Below are positions 26,802-36,644 of a DNA stretch of 64,000 nt, in pieces (the stretch's first letter is position 1; every line of letters begins with the position of its first letter). The position numbers were made by a program, and so were the translations under genes. The DNA is from Thermosipho sp. (in: thermotogales) (lineage in GTDB: Bacteria; Thermotogota; Thermotogae; Thermotogales; Fervidobacteriaceae). The notes beneath the pieces were generated by a model. The model was not told where the DNA came from. It saw only the letters and a list, made by a program, of their open reading frames with translations, and did not search any database. Location of the stretch: NCBI GenBank assembly GCA_017656345.1, contig JACDNZ010000001.1, positions 118,000-181,999 on the forward strand, written 5' to 3'.

Positions 26802-29800
26802 ATGAAAAAACTATTGGTAATATTAACTATAATATTTGCTATTTTAAGTTTTTCAGAAGTTACAAATATTACGTATTACACAACAGATGAGAATGTAGTT
26901 GTTCTGATTGAGTTGAACCATCAAATTCAACCTTCAAAAGTTAATTTTGGTTGGAATGAATCTGAGACAGTTTATTTTTTGGAATTGAAAGATAATTATA
27001 TTTCAAATTCATTTATACCGGTTTCTAAGGGACCGCTTGAAGGAATTCAAGTAATAAATACAACGAATGGAATTAATATGTTTTTCTTTACAATACTCCC
27101 GACTAAAATTGACTGGTATGTATTAAATAATAAAGTGTTTGTAAATATTCCAATTACGATTTCATCTAAAAGAGTAACTTACTCGTTTGTTAATGCACCA
27201 TTAGATGTGGTAATCAGGGATCTGGCAGAAACAGTAGGAATTGATGTTTCAGTCTATCAGGGGGCCAGAAATAAGACAGTAAATCTGGTGGTTTCAAATA
27301 CTACAGTCGAAGATGCATTTAGACAATTATTTTTGAATAATCCAGAAATTAGTTATGCTTTTTCACCGGAAAAAAGATTGTATGTAGGTACTCCTGAAGA
27401 AATAAGTGCAAATTTTGCAAAATATTGGTATATATATGATGGTGAAGTTAATGCAGATAAAATTAAAGTTTTACTTGGATCAGGAACATTTATAAATTAT
27501 CTAAAAGATAAAGCAAAGATTTTTGTGTATGGTGGAGTTCGTGAACATAGAATGATTGCAGATGCAATTTCAACTACTCCTACCGAAAGTTGGCATTATT
27601 TTGGATATGAAATTGATGAAAAAACATTAGAAAGTTTCTTGAACAAAATTTCCAATGTTTATGATTTCAAATTTGTTATTTTAGATGCTTTAAAACAAGT
27701 AGCAATTTATTCGAATAATGATGTAGCAAATACTCTGGGATATTTTTTAACAGTATTGAAAACGGAAGATATGTTAATAGAACAAAGTATGGAAAAGGTT
27801 AAAGTTCGTTATCCTGAAAGGATTAAAAATGTTCTGGATAAGGTTGGAATTAAAAACAATATAATTGGTGAATATGTTGAAGTTCCTAAAAAATATGTGC
27901 CACTTGTATATCAATTAAACGATGATAGAACAGTTGGAAATCCATATAGATTGGTTTTTGAAGATGTATACAAAGAAACAATTCAGAATGCTTTGACTTA
28001 TTTAAATATATCACCGGAAAATGGTAAAGTTACGGAACAGAATGGAAAGGTTTTTGTTACGCTTTTTGTAAACGAAGAATTGTATAAAAGATTTATGCAA
28101 TTTGCAGATATCGCATCTACAAAGGTTATAAAAGTACAAATAGATAAAAATTTAATAAAAAATTATGATGTAAAGATTATTAACGAAGATGAATTTGGAC
28201 TGATGGTTGAGGGTAAAGAAAAAATAATTGATGAGATTAAAAAATTGGAAGAAGAATATAAGAAAGCGTTAGCTGCAAAGAAAGCTGAAGAAACTAAAAA
28301 AAGTACTGTAAAATATACTTTAAACCTTCTACCTACTGATCCGAGTATTGAAGTATTCGAAGCATTGTTAGATGTGACACCTGTTTATTATACTGATAAA
28401 TATGCTGTGTTTGAATTAAATAAAGATGAAGTAGATAGTTTTGAAGATAAGATTAAAATGATAAGAAGTGAATTTGGTAAAAAGATTAAATACTTAAGTG
28501 GATATATTGTTGACGATAATCTCAAAAACCTTGTAAAAGAAATTTATGATGTTGATGTGATTGAAATATCAAATGGTTATTTGTTTACAGGTATCAATGT
28601 TAATGATGCAATAAAATTTGTGAGTAACTATGCGAGAACTAAAGAAGATATCAAAATTGTTACTAAATCTCTTGAAATTGATTTAGAAAATTCCGATGAA
28701 GTAGTGACAATATTGAAAGAGATCTATGATATTGATTCGATATATTTCCCTGGAATAAAAGTTTTATATATGAAAGGAAAGAATGAATCGGTAGAAAATG
28801 CTGAAAAGTTTGTTGTTTCGCTTAAAAATAAACAATCAGATGAACAATTAAAGTTTAAGGTATTAGAATTAACAACAACGGAACAATTAAAGAATATTCT
28901 TTCAGAAATAGCAGGGCTACAGGTATATACATATCAAGATAAAACTATATTATATGGTAGTGAGATTTCAATAAATAAAGCCGAGGAAATAATTCAAAAT
29001 GTTATTTCAGAGAGTATTATTAAAAGAGTTGAAACAAATATTGATTATGAGAAAGTAGAAAAATTTGTAAAATTCTTATATGGAGATAAAGTAAGTGTAA
29101 TTAATATAGGAAATAGTATATATTTTAAAGGGCCAAAAATTTACGTTGATGAAATTGTTAGTCAATTGGATTTACTTGATACTACAGCAAGTATTGAACA
29201 AGAGCAAAATGAAAATATCTTAGTTTCTGATAACAAAATTTATATTGAAGTTAAAGATTATTTAATTGATGATCTAATTAATCAGGTATTTAATCAATTT
29301 AAGAAGACTTTAGTATTTAACGAAACTATTGGTAAAAAAGTAACATTAAATCTTGTTGGGATTACTTTTGATGATTTTATAAAAATTTTAGATAATTTTG
29401 GAATTGAAGTGTTAGAGAAAAACAATATCTATTACATAGAATTAAAGAAAACAGCTGATATTTCAGTATCAAATGGAAAAATTTATGTAAATGTAACTGA
29501 TGCGAGAATAGCCGATGTTGTGCAAAAGGTTTATGGTGCTTTAGGTTATTCAGTAATAATTGATGGTGTTGATGGAAAAATTTCACTTAGACTTGAAGGT
29601 GTTACATTAGAAGACTTTGAAAAGGTATTAAGTGATAAAGTGACAATTGAAAAAGAACAGAATTTTGTCTATGTTTCAACAAAAAAGGTAGAACAAGTGC
29701 AGCCTGAAGAAACTTTAGAAAATGCTTTAGTTGAATATAAAAATGGATTATTTACTATTGATGCTGAAAACGTCTCATTAAGTTTATTAATTAGAGAAGT

Positions 29801-30842
29801 TATGAAGAAAATAGGTTACTCTGCAATTATTTCAAAGAATATAGAAACAATATCAAATATTTATGCTAAAGATATTACGTTTGACAATTTCATAAATATT
29901 TTGAACAATTATAATATTTCTGTAGATATGAAAGATGATATTTATTTCTTCAATGAAACAACAGTTGAGGCGACACAAAATGTAGATAAATTTGTATTTA
30001 GTGTTCCACGGGGTTCAGAGAAGATCAGAGAATTAGTTGCATTTTATGGTGGCCAGTCGTTTGTTGATACGGAAAGTGGTATGGTAATTGCTACAGGAAT
30101 TTCTGCAAAAAGTGCTGCTGAAATTAGAGAATATATTAATAATTTATTGGCTGTTAAGTTAGCTTTAATTGAAGTGAAAGTAATTGATGAAGATATAAAT
30201 AACAGCTTGGAAGTCGATTTAGGAAAAATTACAACAGAAATAGGTGAGCTGTCTAATAATGGTGTTAGTATTAATTTAGCACTTTCAGATCTTTCATTTG
30301 AAAAAATTGCGGAAAAGATTTTTGGTTCAAATACAAATATAGAATTTGCTGATAGTCTTTCGAACACAATTGGAAATTCAAATATTGTTGCTGAACCTAA
30401 TGTAGTTGCCAAGAGTGGAGAAACAGCAAATATAGTAATTGGTGATAGATTACCTATCATTCTTACAGATAGTGAAGGAAATGAAACTATACAATATCTC
30501 CAATCAGGTGTTATTTTGGAAATAACGCCATTTATAAATGCGGATAATACCATTGACTTAAAATTAAGAATTGAGGTTAGTACATTTGATTGGGAATTAG
30601 GTTCAACTACAGTTTCAAAATTACCTGTAGAAAAAACAAGAGAATTCACGTCAAGTTTGACTTTAAAGGATGGGCAAACATTGATTATAGGTGGATTAAC
30701 GAGAGATGAAAAAATTACAACAGTTAACAAACTTCCAATTTTAGGTGATTTACCAATAATTGGTAAATTCTTTAGCAAACAGGTTGACAAAGTTACCAAA
30801 CGTAATCTTATAATATTTATTACTGCCAAGGTAGTTGAATAA
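26802..30842 (+). CDS. Oversized type II/IV secretin (PilQ/GspD family)
   Basis: A 1346-residue outer-membrane channel, about twice the usual secretin length. Order seen: signal peptide (1-19), AMIN-like beta region (about 20-120), N0/STN-like domain (about 125-205), a long middle part with about five NolW-like units of 55-60 residues (about 503-795), three tandem STN-like units (about 809-880, 889-960, 978-1050), a last NolW unit (about 1066-1112) and the C-terminal secretin barrel (about 1120-1346) with VAKSGETA and KLPILGDLPIIGKFF. GGGGGGATG precedes the ATG. It probably spans the wide periplasm of Thermotogales. Confidence 0.92.
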   Translation: MKKLLVILTIIFAILSFSEVTNITYYTTDENVVVLIELNHQIQPSKVNFGWNESETVYFLELKDNYISNSFIPVSKGPLEGIQVINTTNGINMFFFTILPTKIDWYVLNNKVFVNIPITISSKRVTYSFVNAPLDVVIRDLAETVGIDVSVYQGARNKTVNLVVSNTTVEDAFRQLFLNNPEISYAFSPEKRLYVGTPEEISANFAKYWYIYDGEVNADKIKVLLGSGTFINYLKDKAKIFVYGGVREHRMIADAISTTPTESWHYFGYEIDEKTLESFLNKISNVYDFKFVILDALKQVAIYSNNDVANTLGYFLTVLKTEDMLIEQSMEKVKVRYPERIKNVLDKVGIKNNIIGEYVEVPKKYVPLVYQLNDDRTVGNPYRLVFEDVYKETIQNALTYLNISPENGKVTEQNGKVFVTLFVNEELYKRFMQFADIASTKVIKVQIDKNLIKNYDVKIINEDEFGLMVEGKEKIIDEIKKLEEEYKKALAAKKAEETKKSTVKYTLNLLPTDPSIEVFEALLDVTPVYYTDKYAVFELNKDEVDSFEDKIKMIRSEFGKKIKYLSGYIVDDNLKNLVKEIYDVDVIEISNGYLFTGINVNDAIKFVSNYARTKEDIKIVTKSLEIDLENSDEVVTILKEIYDIDSIYFPGIKVLYMKGKNESVENAEKFVVSLKNKQSDEQLKFKVLELTTTEQLKNILSEIAGLQVYTYQDKTILYGSEISINKAEEIIQNVISESIIKRVETNIDYEKVEKFVKFLYGDKVSVINIGNSIYFKGPKIYVDEIVSQLDLLDTTASIEQEQNENILVSDNKIYIEVKDYLIDDLINQVFNQFKKTLVFNETIGKKVTLNLVGITFDDFIKILDNFGIEVLEKNNIYYIELKKTADISVSNGKIYVNVTDARIADVVQKVYGALGYSVIIDGVDGKISLRLEGVTLEDFEKVLSDKVTIEKEQNFVYVSTKKVEQVQPEETLENALVEYKNGLFTIDAENVSLSLLIREVMKKIGYSAIISKNIETISNIYAKDITFDNFINILNNYNISVDMKDDIYFFNETTVEATQNVDKFVFSVPRGSEKIRELVAFYGGQSFVDTESGMVIATGISAKSAAEIREYINNLLAVKLALIEVKVIDEDINNSLEVDLGKITTEIGELSNNGVSINLALSDLSFEKIAEKIFGSNTNIEFADSLSNTIGNSNIVAEPNVVAKSGETANIVIGDRLPIILTDSEGNETIQYLQSGVILEITPFINADNTIDLKLRIEVSTFDWELGSTTVSKLPVEKTREFTSSLTLKDGQTLIIGGLTRDEKITTVNKLPILGDLPIIGKFFSKQVDKVTKRNLIIFITAKVVE

Positions 30843-30845
30843 AAA

Positions 30846-31649
30846 ATGTTGCGAAAGGCTTTATATGCGGGAAAATTTTATCCCGAATCAAGAGATGAAA
30901 TAGAAGATTTTATAAAATACTTTTCAATCTTTCAAACATTTGAGAATAACGAGTATTATGAAAAACGGGGACTAATTTTACCCCATGCAGGGTATGTTTT
31001 TAGTGGGAAAACCGCAATTAAAGCAGTTGAACGAGTAAGAAATGAAGGGATTCCAGAGACAATAATAATTTTTGGTACGAATCATACTGGGTATGGTAAT
31101 GGAATATGTTCAGTTTGGGATAAAGGTGAATGGGAAACTCCATTGGGTGCAATCTCTGTTGATACAGAGATTGCATCTTTGTTTTTGGAATTTTCTGAAA
31201 TTTTTGTTGCAGATTATTCTGCACATTTATATGAGCATTCTATTGAAGTTCAATTACCGATATTAAAATATTTCTTTAATGAATTTAAAATTGTTCCTAT
31301 AATTTATAATTTTCAAAGTGTAAGTAATACATTTAAAATCCTAGAAGTACTTAGTAATATGAAGTTTGAAAAAGTATTATTTGTAGCTTCATCCGATTTT
31401 AATCATTATGATGACGAAAAAACGACTTTAGAAAAAGATGAGATATTGATTGCAAAAATTTTGAAAAAAGAAATTGAAGGAATGTTTAAAGTAGCGAGAG
31501 AACAACATATTACTGCTTGTGGAATAGGTCCAATGTCAATACTTGTGGGATTATTTGATAATATTGAGTTAGTAGACCATACCACTAGTGCAGAATTTTC
31601 TGGTGATGTTTCATATACCGTTGGATATGCGAGTTTTATTTTAAGGTGA
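30846..31649 (+). CDS. MEMO1-family protein (AmmeMemoRadiSam system B)
   Basis: A 267-residue MEMO protein with LRKALYAGKFYP at the N-terminus, LPHAGYVFSG near residue 42, EHSIEVQLP and ASSDFNHY, which carry the conserved His and Asp/Cys residues of the extradiol dioxygenase-like cavity. The family's biochemical role in bacteria is unknown; it often occurs with a radical SAM enzyme and an AMMECR1 protein, neither of which is adjacent here. It starts 3 bp after the secretin stop and is co-transcribed with pilus genes. Confidence 0.9.
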   Translation: MLRKALYAGKFYPESRDEIEDFIKYFSIFQTFENNEYYEKRGLILPHAGYVFSGKTAIKAVERVRNEGIPETIIIFGTNHTGYGNGICSVWDKGEWETPLGAISVDTEIASLFLEFSEIFVADYSAHLYEHSIEVQLPILKYFFNEFKIVPIIYNFQSVSNTFKILEVLSNMKFEKVLFVASSDFNHYDDEKTTLEKDEILIAKILKKEIEGMFKVAREQHITACGIGPMSILVGLFDNIELVDHTTSAEFSGDVSYTVGYASFILR

Positions 31650-31653
31650 TTGA

Positions 31654-32217
31654 ATGGAAAAATTAAGAGAAAAAATTAGGTCCAGAATGCCAGTAATTAT
31701 ACTGGCAATATTTTTTATTTTAATAAGTGGAGCTTTTTTTCAACAGAAGTATTTTTATAATGATGAAAGTTATGAAATGAATACTAGAAAATATTCTGAA
31801 CAGTTAATTAATTTGAACACTGCAACTATAGAAGAGTTGGTGTCTTTGCCAGGGATTGGTAGCATAAAAGCCCAAGAGATAATTAATTATAGAAAAGTAG
31901 TTGGTGGATTCAAAAACATTGAAGAAATTATGAATGTACCTGGAATAGGTTCTTCAACTTTTTCAAAAATTCAAGATAGAATAATCGTTAAAGGGGTTCA
32001 AACTGTTATTCAAGAGACATCTGAGAAAAAAATTAATGTAAATTTAGCAACATTGGAAGAATTAGATCAATTACCGGGGATAGGGAAGGTAAAGGCGAAT
32101 GAAATTATAAAATTTCGCGAAACACATGGGGAATTTAAAAGTTATGAAGATCTTTTAGAGGTTAATGGGATTGGTGAAAAAACGTTGGAGAATATTAAGC
32201 CATATATAGAATTTTAA
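31654..32217 (+). CDS. comEA: ComEA-like membrane-anchored DNA-binding protein
   Basis: A 187-residue protein with an N-terminal membrane anchor (about 12-30) and two helix-hairpin-helix modules, each with LPGIG-type hairpins: [18 protein letters not shown] (about 52-70) with VPGIG, and a second copy (about 126-187) with LPGIG and VNGIG. ComEA binds incoming double-stranded DNA during natural transformation. The double HhH unit is unusual; single-unit ComEA has one pair. Last gene of the pilus run; AGGTGA precedes the ATG. Confidence 0.88.
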   Translation: MEKLREKIRSRMPVIILAIFFILISGAFFQQKYFYNDESYEMNTRKYSEQLINLNTATIEELVSLPGIGSIKAQEIINYRKVVGGFKNIEEIMNVPGIGSSTFSKIQDRIIVKGVQTVIQETSEKKINVNLATLEELDQLPGIGKVKANEIIKFRETHGEFKSYEDLLEVNGIGEKTLENIKPYIEF

Positions 32218-33950
32218 AATCCAAGTGTTACTTTTATTTTATTCGAAATAGAATTTGGTGTAGGATCTTGGTCAATAACATAGAGTCCTGTGCCATTTAT
32301 TTCTAAATCAAAAATTTTACTGATCTTTGAAAGCTGATAAATGTTCCATCCAACAATATTGGGGACAACGCCAGGAGTAACTATTACCTTGTTATTCGTT
32401 TTGGAGTTTAAAATATTTAAAATTGTTAAAACGACATCCTTGAAAATTGGTGCAGAAACAAAACTTGAAAGTTCATAATCTTTTGGATTATCAACCCAAA
32501 CTAATATAGTAAAACCTTTATTTTTATATTTAAAATAACCTTCAAAAGTCATAAGATATTCTTTCGATCCTGGTATTTTTTCAGCAGTACCTGTTTTGCC
32601 ATATAAATCCAATCCCGGTATTTTTGCAAAAATACCGGTTCCATTTTCGATTACTTCTTTTAATGCTTTTTTTATTATCAATGCTGTATCGTGTGAAATA
32701 ATTCTAAAGGTTTTTGGTTTGCTGTTTTCAATTAATGTTGGTGAAACATATATTCCATCATTTACAAGTGAATTAAAAGCGGTAATTAATTGTAAGGGTG
32801 TAACACCTATGGAATAACCTATTGGAAGGTAGGCCCATTCTACTTTTGACCAATTTTCGACTTTGTTTAAAACTCCTTCAATTTCTCCAGGAAGTTCTAT
32901 GCCGGTTTTTTTTCCAAATCCAAATGATTTAAAAATTTCATAAAGTTTATTTTCATCATACATGTTTACTAACATTTTTGAGGTTTTAACAGCGGCAACA
33001 TTACATGACTTGGCGATTGCATCATAAAAGTCGATTAGGCCATGTGAATGTATATCATTGATCGTTAAACTGAGATTAGGATCAGGTTTTATGAAACCAT
33101 TACAGGTAAATGTTGCTTGGTCATTGATCACACCTAAGTCGAGTGCTGCAGCATAAAATATTGGTTTTATAGCAGAACCAGGTTCAATATATCCCATTAA
33201 ATAATCTGGCCAATTTCTTGTTGTAACAAGTGCTCTTATTTTTCCGGTATTTGTTTCCATAACTATAATTCCTACAGAATCTGCGGAATACTTCTTTTTT
33301 TCGTCAACAGCAAGTTCATATATCATTGTTTGGAATCTTGAATCAATTGTAATTTTGATTGAGTTTCCATTTTTAGGAGGGATATAACTTGTAATTGTTG
33401 CAATTGGTGAGAAAATACCGGAATATTTTATCTGAATTTTTCCATTGTTTTTTGAATTAAGATAATTATCAAAGTATTTTTCGATTCCTGATATTCCTTT
33501 TCCATCTTGATATAAGCCAATTATGTTTCTGAAACCAAAACTGCTAATTGAATTTCGTTTTTCGATAATATTAAAACTTATAAATGGCATAATGTCGATT
33601 GGAATTTTAATTTGAAGTAATTCTTTATCAAATGATTCTCCTAATTTAATGAATTTTTGGTGTAAATCTATTTTTATATTAAAATTTTTTTCTAGAATTT
33701 TTAAATCAATATCAAATGAAGGTTGGTAGTATCTTTTTAAAAAATCAACATCTAAATATGCTACATAAAATGGGGAACTTGTTGCAAGAATTTGATCATT
33801 GCAATCAAAAATATTACCTCGCATAGCAGGTATTTCTTGTGTTATAATGTTTTCATTATTAAATTTGTTGATAGAAATTAACTTTAATAGTACTATTGAA
33901 AGTATTAATGCAAAAATTATTAATACAAAATAAATTCTAGGATTTTTCAT
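32214..33950 (-). CDS. Class B penicillin-binding protein (FtsI-like)
   Basis: A 578-residue transpeptidase that cross-links peptidoglycan. It has an N-terminal membrane anchor (about 4-24), a dimerisation domain, and the catalytic motifs SxxK in PGSAIKP (about 257), SxN in KSCNVA (about 313) and KTG in YGKTGTAEK (about 451). A short C-terminal piece resembles a PASTA module. Placement after an FtsL-like gene and rsmH is the classic dcw order, so this is probably FtsI. It overlaps the 3' end of comEA by 4 bp. Confidence 0.92.
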   Translation of the reverse strand: MKNPRIYFVLIIFALILSIVLLKLISINKFNNENIITQEIPAMRGNIFDCNDQILATSSPFYVAYLDVDFLKRYYQPSFDIDLKILEKNFNIKIDLHQKFIKLGESFDKELLQIKIPIDIMPFISFNIIEKRNSISSFGFRNIIGLYQDGKGISGIEKYFDNYLNSKNNGKIQIKYSGIFSPIATITSYIPPKNGNSIKITIDSRFQTMIYELAVDEKKKYSADSVGIIVMETNTGKIRALVTTRNWPDYLMGYIEPGSAIKPIFYAAALDLGVINDQATFTCNGFIKPDPNLSLTINDIHSHGLIDFYDAIAKSCNVAAVKTSKMLVNMYDENKLYEIFKSFGFGKKTGIELPGEIEGVLNKVENWSKVEWAYLPIGYSIGVTPLQLITAFNSLVNDGIYVSPTLIENSKPKTFRIISHDTALIIKKALKEVIENGTGIFAKIPGLDLYGKTGTAEKIPGSKEYLMTFEGYFKYKNKGFTILVWVDNPKDYELSSFVSAPIFKDVVLTILNILNSKTNNKVIVTPGVVPNIVGWNIYQLSKISKIFDLEINGTGLYVIDQDPTPNSISNKIKVTLGF

Positions 33951-34213
33951 TATTTTATAACTTCAGACCCAATTATAACTCCTTCAATATTTTTGGATAT
34001 TGTTACTAATTTTTTCTGTAGTTCGATAATTTGAGTTTCATAGACTTTTTTCTGGTTTAACAATAATATGTTTTGTTTCGAAAAATAAGCTGAAACAGCG
34101 AAAATTCCAACAAATAATACAACTGGAAGTAGAATTTTGATGGTTAAAGAAATAGCATGTGTGATCTTATAACTTAATGTTTGTTTCCGCTTCGCTTGAA
34201 CACTAACGGCCAT
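33950..34213 (-). CDS. FtsL-like small division protein
   Basis: An 87-residue bitopic protein: a basic cytoplasmic N-terminus, a membrane segment (about 27-47) and a C-terminal leucine-rich coiled coil (about 48-80). This topology and its place between rsmH and the ftsI-like gene match FtsL, which recruits septal synthesis enzymes. FtsL diverges too fast for sequence proof. GGGGGGAT lies before the ATG; the stop overlaps the next ATG (TAATG). Confidence 0.7.
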   Translation of the reverse strand: MAVSVQAKRKQTLSYKITHAISLTIKILLPVVLFVGIFAVSAYFSKQNILLLNQKKVYETQIIELQKKLVTISKNIEGVIIGSEVIK

Positions 34214-34226
34214 AAATCATCCCCCC

Positions 34227-35102
34227 TTAAATTCGCTCCGCTATTCTTAGCTTTGCACTCCGTGCTCTTGGATTATTTTTTATTTCATTTTCTGAAGGTT
34301 TTAATGGACCAGCGATTTGCTTTAATCGTGGATCATTCCTTATAAAATGTTTTGCCAATCTATCTTCAAGTGAGTGAAAAGTAATAATTGCTAATCTACC
34401 ATTTTTTTCAAGATAATCTGGGGCAATTTCAAGGAATTTTTTAATGTTATCAAGTTCGGAGTTTACTTCTATTCGAATTGCCTGGAAAGTTTTTGTGGCA
34501 AAATGTCTTTTTCGCTTTCTTATTTCACTGTATGGTAGAGCTTTTTTTATCGCTTCAACTAATTCAAACGTTGTATTAATTGGTCTGTTTTCAACAATTT
34601 TTTTGGCAATTTTCCTTGCAAAACGCTCTTCTCCATATTGGAAAATTATATCAGCTAGTTTTTCTTCGGAATATGTGTTTACTACATCATGAGCAGTTTT
34701 GGCTTGTTCAAGGTTCATCCTCATATCAAGAGGTTCATCCACATTAAATGAAAAACCTCTACCTTCGGCTTTTATTTGGAAGGTTGATATACCTAAATCT
34801 ATTAAAATACCTGAGACTTTCTGGATAGAAAGTAGTTTTAGTATAACAGGAAGATCAGTGTATGAAGATTTAAAGAGAGTAACATTCTTCAGGTGGGCGA
34901 GTTTATTTTCAGCTATTTGTAAAACCTCTGAGTCAATATCAATTCCAATAAAATAAGAATCTGGTGAAGTTTCTGCGAGAAGCAACATATGCCCGCCTTC
35001 ACCAACGGTACAATCAACATATATTCCTTCTTTTTTCCATAACAAATACTTTACAACTTCATTAGGCATTACAGGAATATGCTTTTCAGGATATTTTCTC
35101 AC
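34227..35102 (-). CDS. rsmH: 16S rRNA (cytosine-1402 N4) methyltransferase RsmH
   Basis: A 291-residue SAM methyltransferase: HIPVMPNEVV at the N-terminus, SAM motif VDCTVGEGGH (about 29-38), GILIDLGIST (about 99-108), TFQAIRIEVN and the C-terminal TFHSLEDRLAKHF are all hallmarks of MraW/RsmH, which methylates C1402 in the decoding site. GTG start preceded by GGAGAG. It is the first gene of the division cluster, after the terminator at 35189-35224. Confidence 0.96.
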   Translation of the reverse strand: MRKYPEKHIPVMPNEVVKYLLWKKEGIYVDCTVGEGGHMLLLAETSPDSYFIGIDIDSEVLQIAENKLAHLKNVTLFKSSYTDLPVILKLLSIQKVSGILIDLGISTFQIKAEGRGFSFNVDEPLDMRMNLEQAKTAHDVVNTYSEEKLADIIFQYGEERFARKIAKKIVENRPINTTFELVEAIKKALPYSEIRKRKRHFATKTFQAIRIEVNSELDNIKKFLEIAPDYLEKNGRLAIITFHSLEDRLAKHFIRNDPRLKQIAGPLKPSENEIKNNPRARSAKLRIAERI

Positions 35103-35188
35103 TTTTTCTCTCCGCTCCGCTTAGAATAAGACAATTTAAGTTTAACATATTAGCATTTTTAAGAAAAAATTTACCTAAAATAAAATAA

Positions 35189-35224
35189 GGGATAGAAAAG
35201 CTAGTATTAATGCCTTTCTATCCC
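35189..35224 (-). terminator. Terminator of the purine-catabolism operon
   Basis: GGGATAGAAAG and its complement CTTTCTATCCC form a stem with a loop of about 13 bases. Read on the minus strand it is followed by TTATTTTATTTT, so it ends the operon whose last gene stops at 35268. Confidence 0.8.
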
Positions 35225-35267
35225 TATAAACAATTTATAAACAAAAATATATTATTTTGTTACAAAT

Positions 35268-36635
35268 TCATATATGCTTTTCGTTTAAAGCTTTGTTGAT
35301 TATTTTTTTAGAAATTTCATTATGTTTTACAATAAATTCCGAAATATCGAAAGCCACAAATTTACTATCAATGATTTTTATTTCTCCATTTATTATTGAT
35401 AAATCTACCTGTTTTGCATCACACAACAATATTGCATTAATTGGTTCGTGTAAAGCGCCTGCAAATTCGGGTTTGTCGAGTTTAAAACCGATAAAATCTG
35501 CTGCCATTTGTGGAGCAATTTTTCCGATATAGTCATCCATTCTTAAAACTTTTGCACCCCCAGTTGTTCCAAGTTTTAGTGCTTCACGAACTGTAAGAGC
35601 ATCAGAACCGTATTTTACTCTTTGGAGTAGAAGTGCATTTCTAATTTCTAAAATCATATTGTTTGTATCATTACTTGCGCTACCATCAACTGCAATTCCT
35701 ATCCTGATTCTATCTTTTAATTTTGTTACAGGAGCAATTCCAGAACCCAATCTCATGTTCGAGCTAGGACAATGAGCCATACCTACATCATTTTTTGAAA
35801 GTTTTTCTATGTCGCTTTCGTTTAGCCAGACCATGTGGGCAAACCATACTCTTGGATTTAACCATCCCAATTCTTCCATATAGTCTACTGGCCTTTTACC
35901 AAATTTTTCCAAGCAGTATTCTTCTTCGTCTTTTGTTTCTGCAAGGTGTGTATGTAAAAGTACATCGTGTTTTTCAGCAATTGTTAATGTTTCTTTCATT
36001 AAGTTTGGAGTAACAGAAAATGGTGAACATGGGGCTAATGCAATTCTTAACATTGAGTATTTTGATGGATCATGATATTTTTTTATTACATTTTCACTTT
36101 CTAATAATATTTCATCATCTTTTTGAACAACACTATCTGGTGGTAATCCTCCATCTTTTTTACTTAATGACATACTACCACGGGTAGGATGAAATCTCAC
36201 ACCGATCTTTTTGGCTGCTTCTATCTCTGCGTAAAAAATATTGTTATTACCGTACGGATAAAGATATAAATGATCTGTTGTTGTTGTAACACCAGTTTTT
36301 ATCATTTCATATATTGCAATAATCGCACTAGTGTATACCGCTTCTTCATCAATATATTTCCATATTTCATACAAATATACCAGCCAGTCAAATAACTTTT
36401 TATTAGCTGCTAAACCTCTTGTAAGAGATTGATATAGATGGTGATGTGTGTTTACAAAACCTGGTATTACCATGTAACCATTTAAGTCATAAACTTCATC
36501 AGCAACTATATGTTCCCAATTTTTCCCAACTTCTTTAATAATATTGTTCTCAACAAGAATATATCCGTTTTCAATATCTCCAAGTTCTTCATCGAAAGTA
36601 TAGATGTACGAAATATTTTTGAATAACTTTTTCAT
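35268..36635 (-). CDS. 8-oxoguanine deaminase / SsnA-like amidohydrolase
   Basis: A 455-residue COG0402 amidohydrolase with zinc ligands HHH in VNTHHHLYQS (about 60-62), HTHLAET (about 230), AHMVW (about 266) and AVDGSASND (about 320). The stretch RGSMSLSKKDGGLPPDSVVQ is characteristic of the 8-oxoguanine deaminase subgroup. It would convert 8-oxoguanine (or a related amino-purine) to urate plus ammonia. The other genes of the operon are purine enzymes, which supports a purine substrate. SsnA of anaerobic purine clusters is the main alternative. Confidence 0.82.
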   Translation of the reverse strand: MKKLFKNISYIYTFDEELGDIENGYILVENNIIKEVGKNWEHIVADEVYDLNGYMVIPGFVNTHHHLYQSLTRGLAANKKLFDWLVYLYEIWKYIDEEAVYTSAIIAIYEMIKTGVTTTTDHLYLYPYGNNNIFYAEIEAAKKIGVRFHPTRGSMSLSKKDGGLPPDSVVQKDDEILLESENVIKKYHDPSKYSMLRIALAPCSPFSVTPNLMKETLTIAEKHDVLLHTHLAETKDEEEYCLEKFGKRPVDYMEELGWLNPRVWFAHMVWLNESDIEKLSKNDVGMAHCPSSNMRLGSGIAPVTKLKDRIRIGIAVDGSASNDTNNMILEIRNALLLQRVKYGSDALTVREALKLGTTGGAKVLRMDDYIGKIAPQMAADFIGFKLDKPEFAGALHEPINAILLCDAKQVDLSIINGEIKIIDSKFVAFDISEFIVKHNEISKKIINKALNEKHI

Positions 36636-36644
36636 AGTTTCACC

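Noticed and set aside
30044..30829. 261-codon open frame on the minus strand inside the secretin gene
   Set aside because: It is the mirror of the secretin coding frame, has no ribosome site and reads as low-complexity shadow peptide.
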